A DNA stretch of 5,819 bases from JBEEJZ01 sp046046915 (GTDB lineage: Bacteria > Pseudomonadota > Gammaproteobacteria > Burkholderiales > Burkholderiaceae_C): the NCBI GenBank assembly GCA_046046915.1, contig JBJOIT010000088.1, positions 1 to 5,819 on the forward strand. The letters are read 5' to 3'. The position numbers and the translations under genes were made by a program. Shown in pieces: positions 5,819 to 5,819 of the stretch. Below the pieces are notes generated by a model. That model was not told the origin of the DNA. It saw nothing but the letters and a program-made list of their open reading frames with translations, and did not search any database. The stretch's first letter is position 1. Every line of letters begins with the position of its first letter.

Positions 5819-5819
5819 C

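Noticed and set aside
1..5819. CRISPR array, insertion sequence, tRNA or rRNA
   Set aside because: No regularly spaced repeats, transposase-like frames, terminal inverted repeats or RNA gene signatures were seen; nearly all sequence is explained by the six genes.

Overview
The window looks like a chromosomal catabolic locus from a betaproteobacterium, most likely Burkholderiales and Comamonadaceae-like. The basis is two Bug/TctC-family periplasmic binding proteins, LysR-type regulators, moderately high GC, and protein wording typical of that group. The assignment is by recognition only; no search was run.

Layout, left to right. Minus strand: a Bug-family binding protein (1-910, C-terminus cut by the window edge), an SDR-family oxidoreductase (977-1732), a second Bug-family binding protein (1859-2830), and a PrpF/GalD/LigU-type isomerase (2871-3950). 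Transcription would run from the isomerase toward position 1. Gaps are 40, 126 and 66 bp. The middle gap holds a perfect 8-bp dyad with a LysR-like T-N11-A core. Plus strand: a full-length LysR-type regulator (4041-4970), divergent from the isomerase gene. The 90-bp gap between them carries a TTGCAT-N15-ATGCAA inverted repeat over a plausible promoter. Minus strand again: a second LysR-type regulator of the Nac/CynR-like branch (4979-5818), convergent with the first. Only 8 bp separate the two gene ends, and its N-terminal helix-turn-helix lies outside the window.

How the genes may work together (inference). The regulator at 4041 probably controls the divergent cluster in response to a carboxylated substrate or intermediate. 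The Bug proteins would capture a carboxylate in the periplasm. The GalD/LigU-like enzyme would isomerise an unsaturated oxo-tricarboxylate such as 4-oxalomesaconate. The SDR would act on a related intermediate, but it lacks the usual catalytic tyrosine. No ring-cleavage dioxygenase, hydratase, aldolase or TctA/TctB membrane subunit is visible, so the actual substrate is unknown.

No tRNA, rRNA, mobile element, CRISPR array or clear intrinsic terminator was found. This is a recognisable type of accessory catabolic cluster. Its oddest points are the SDR active site and the two dyad symmetries.
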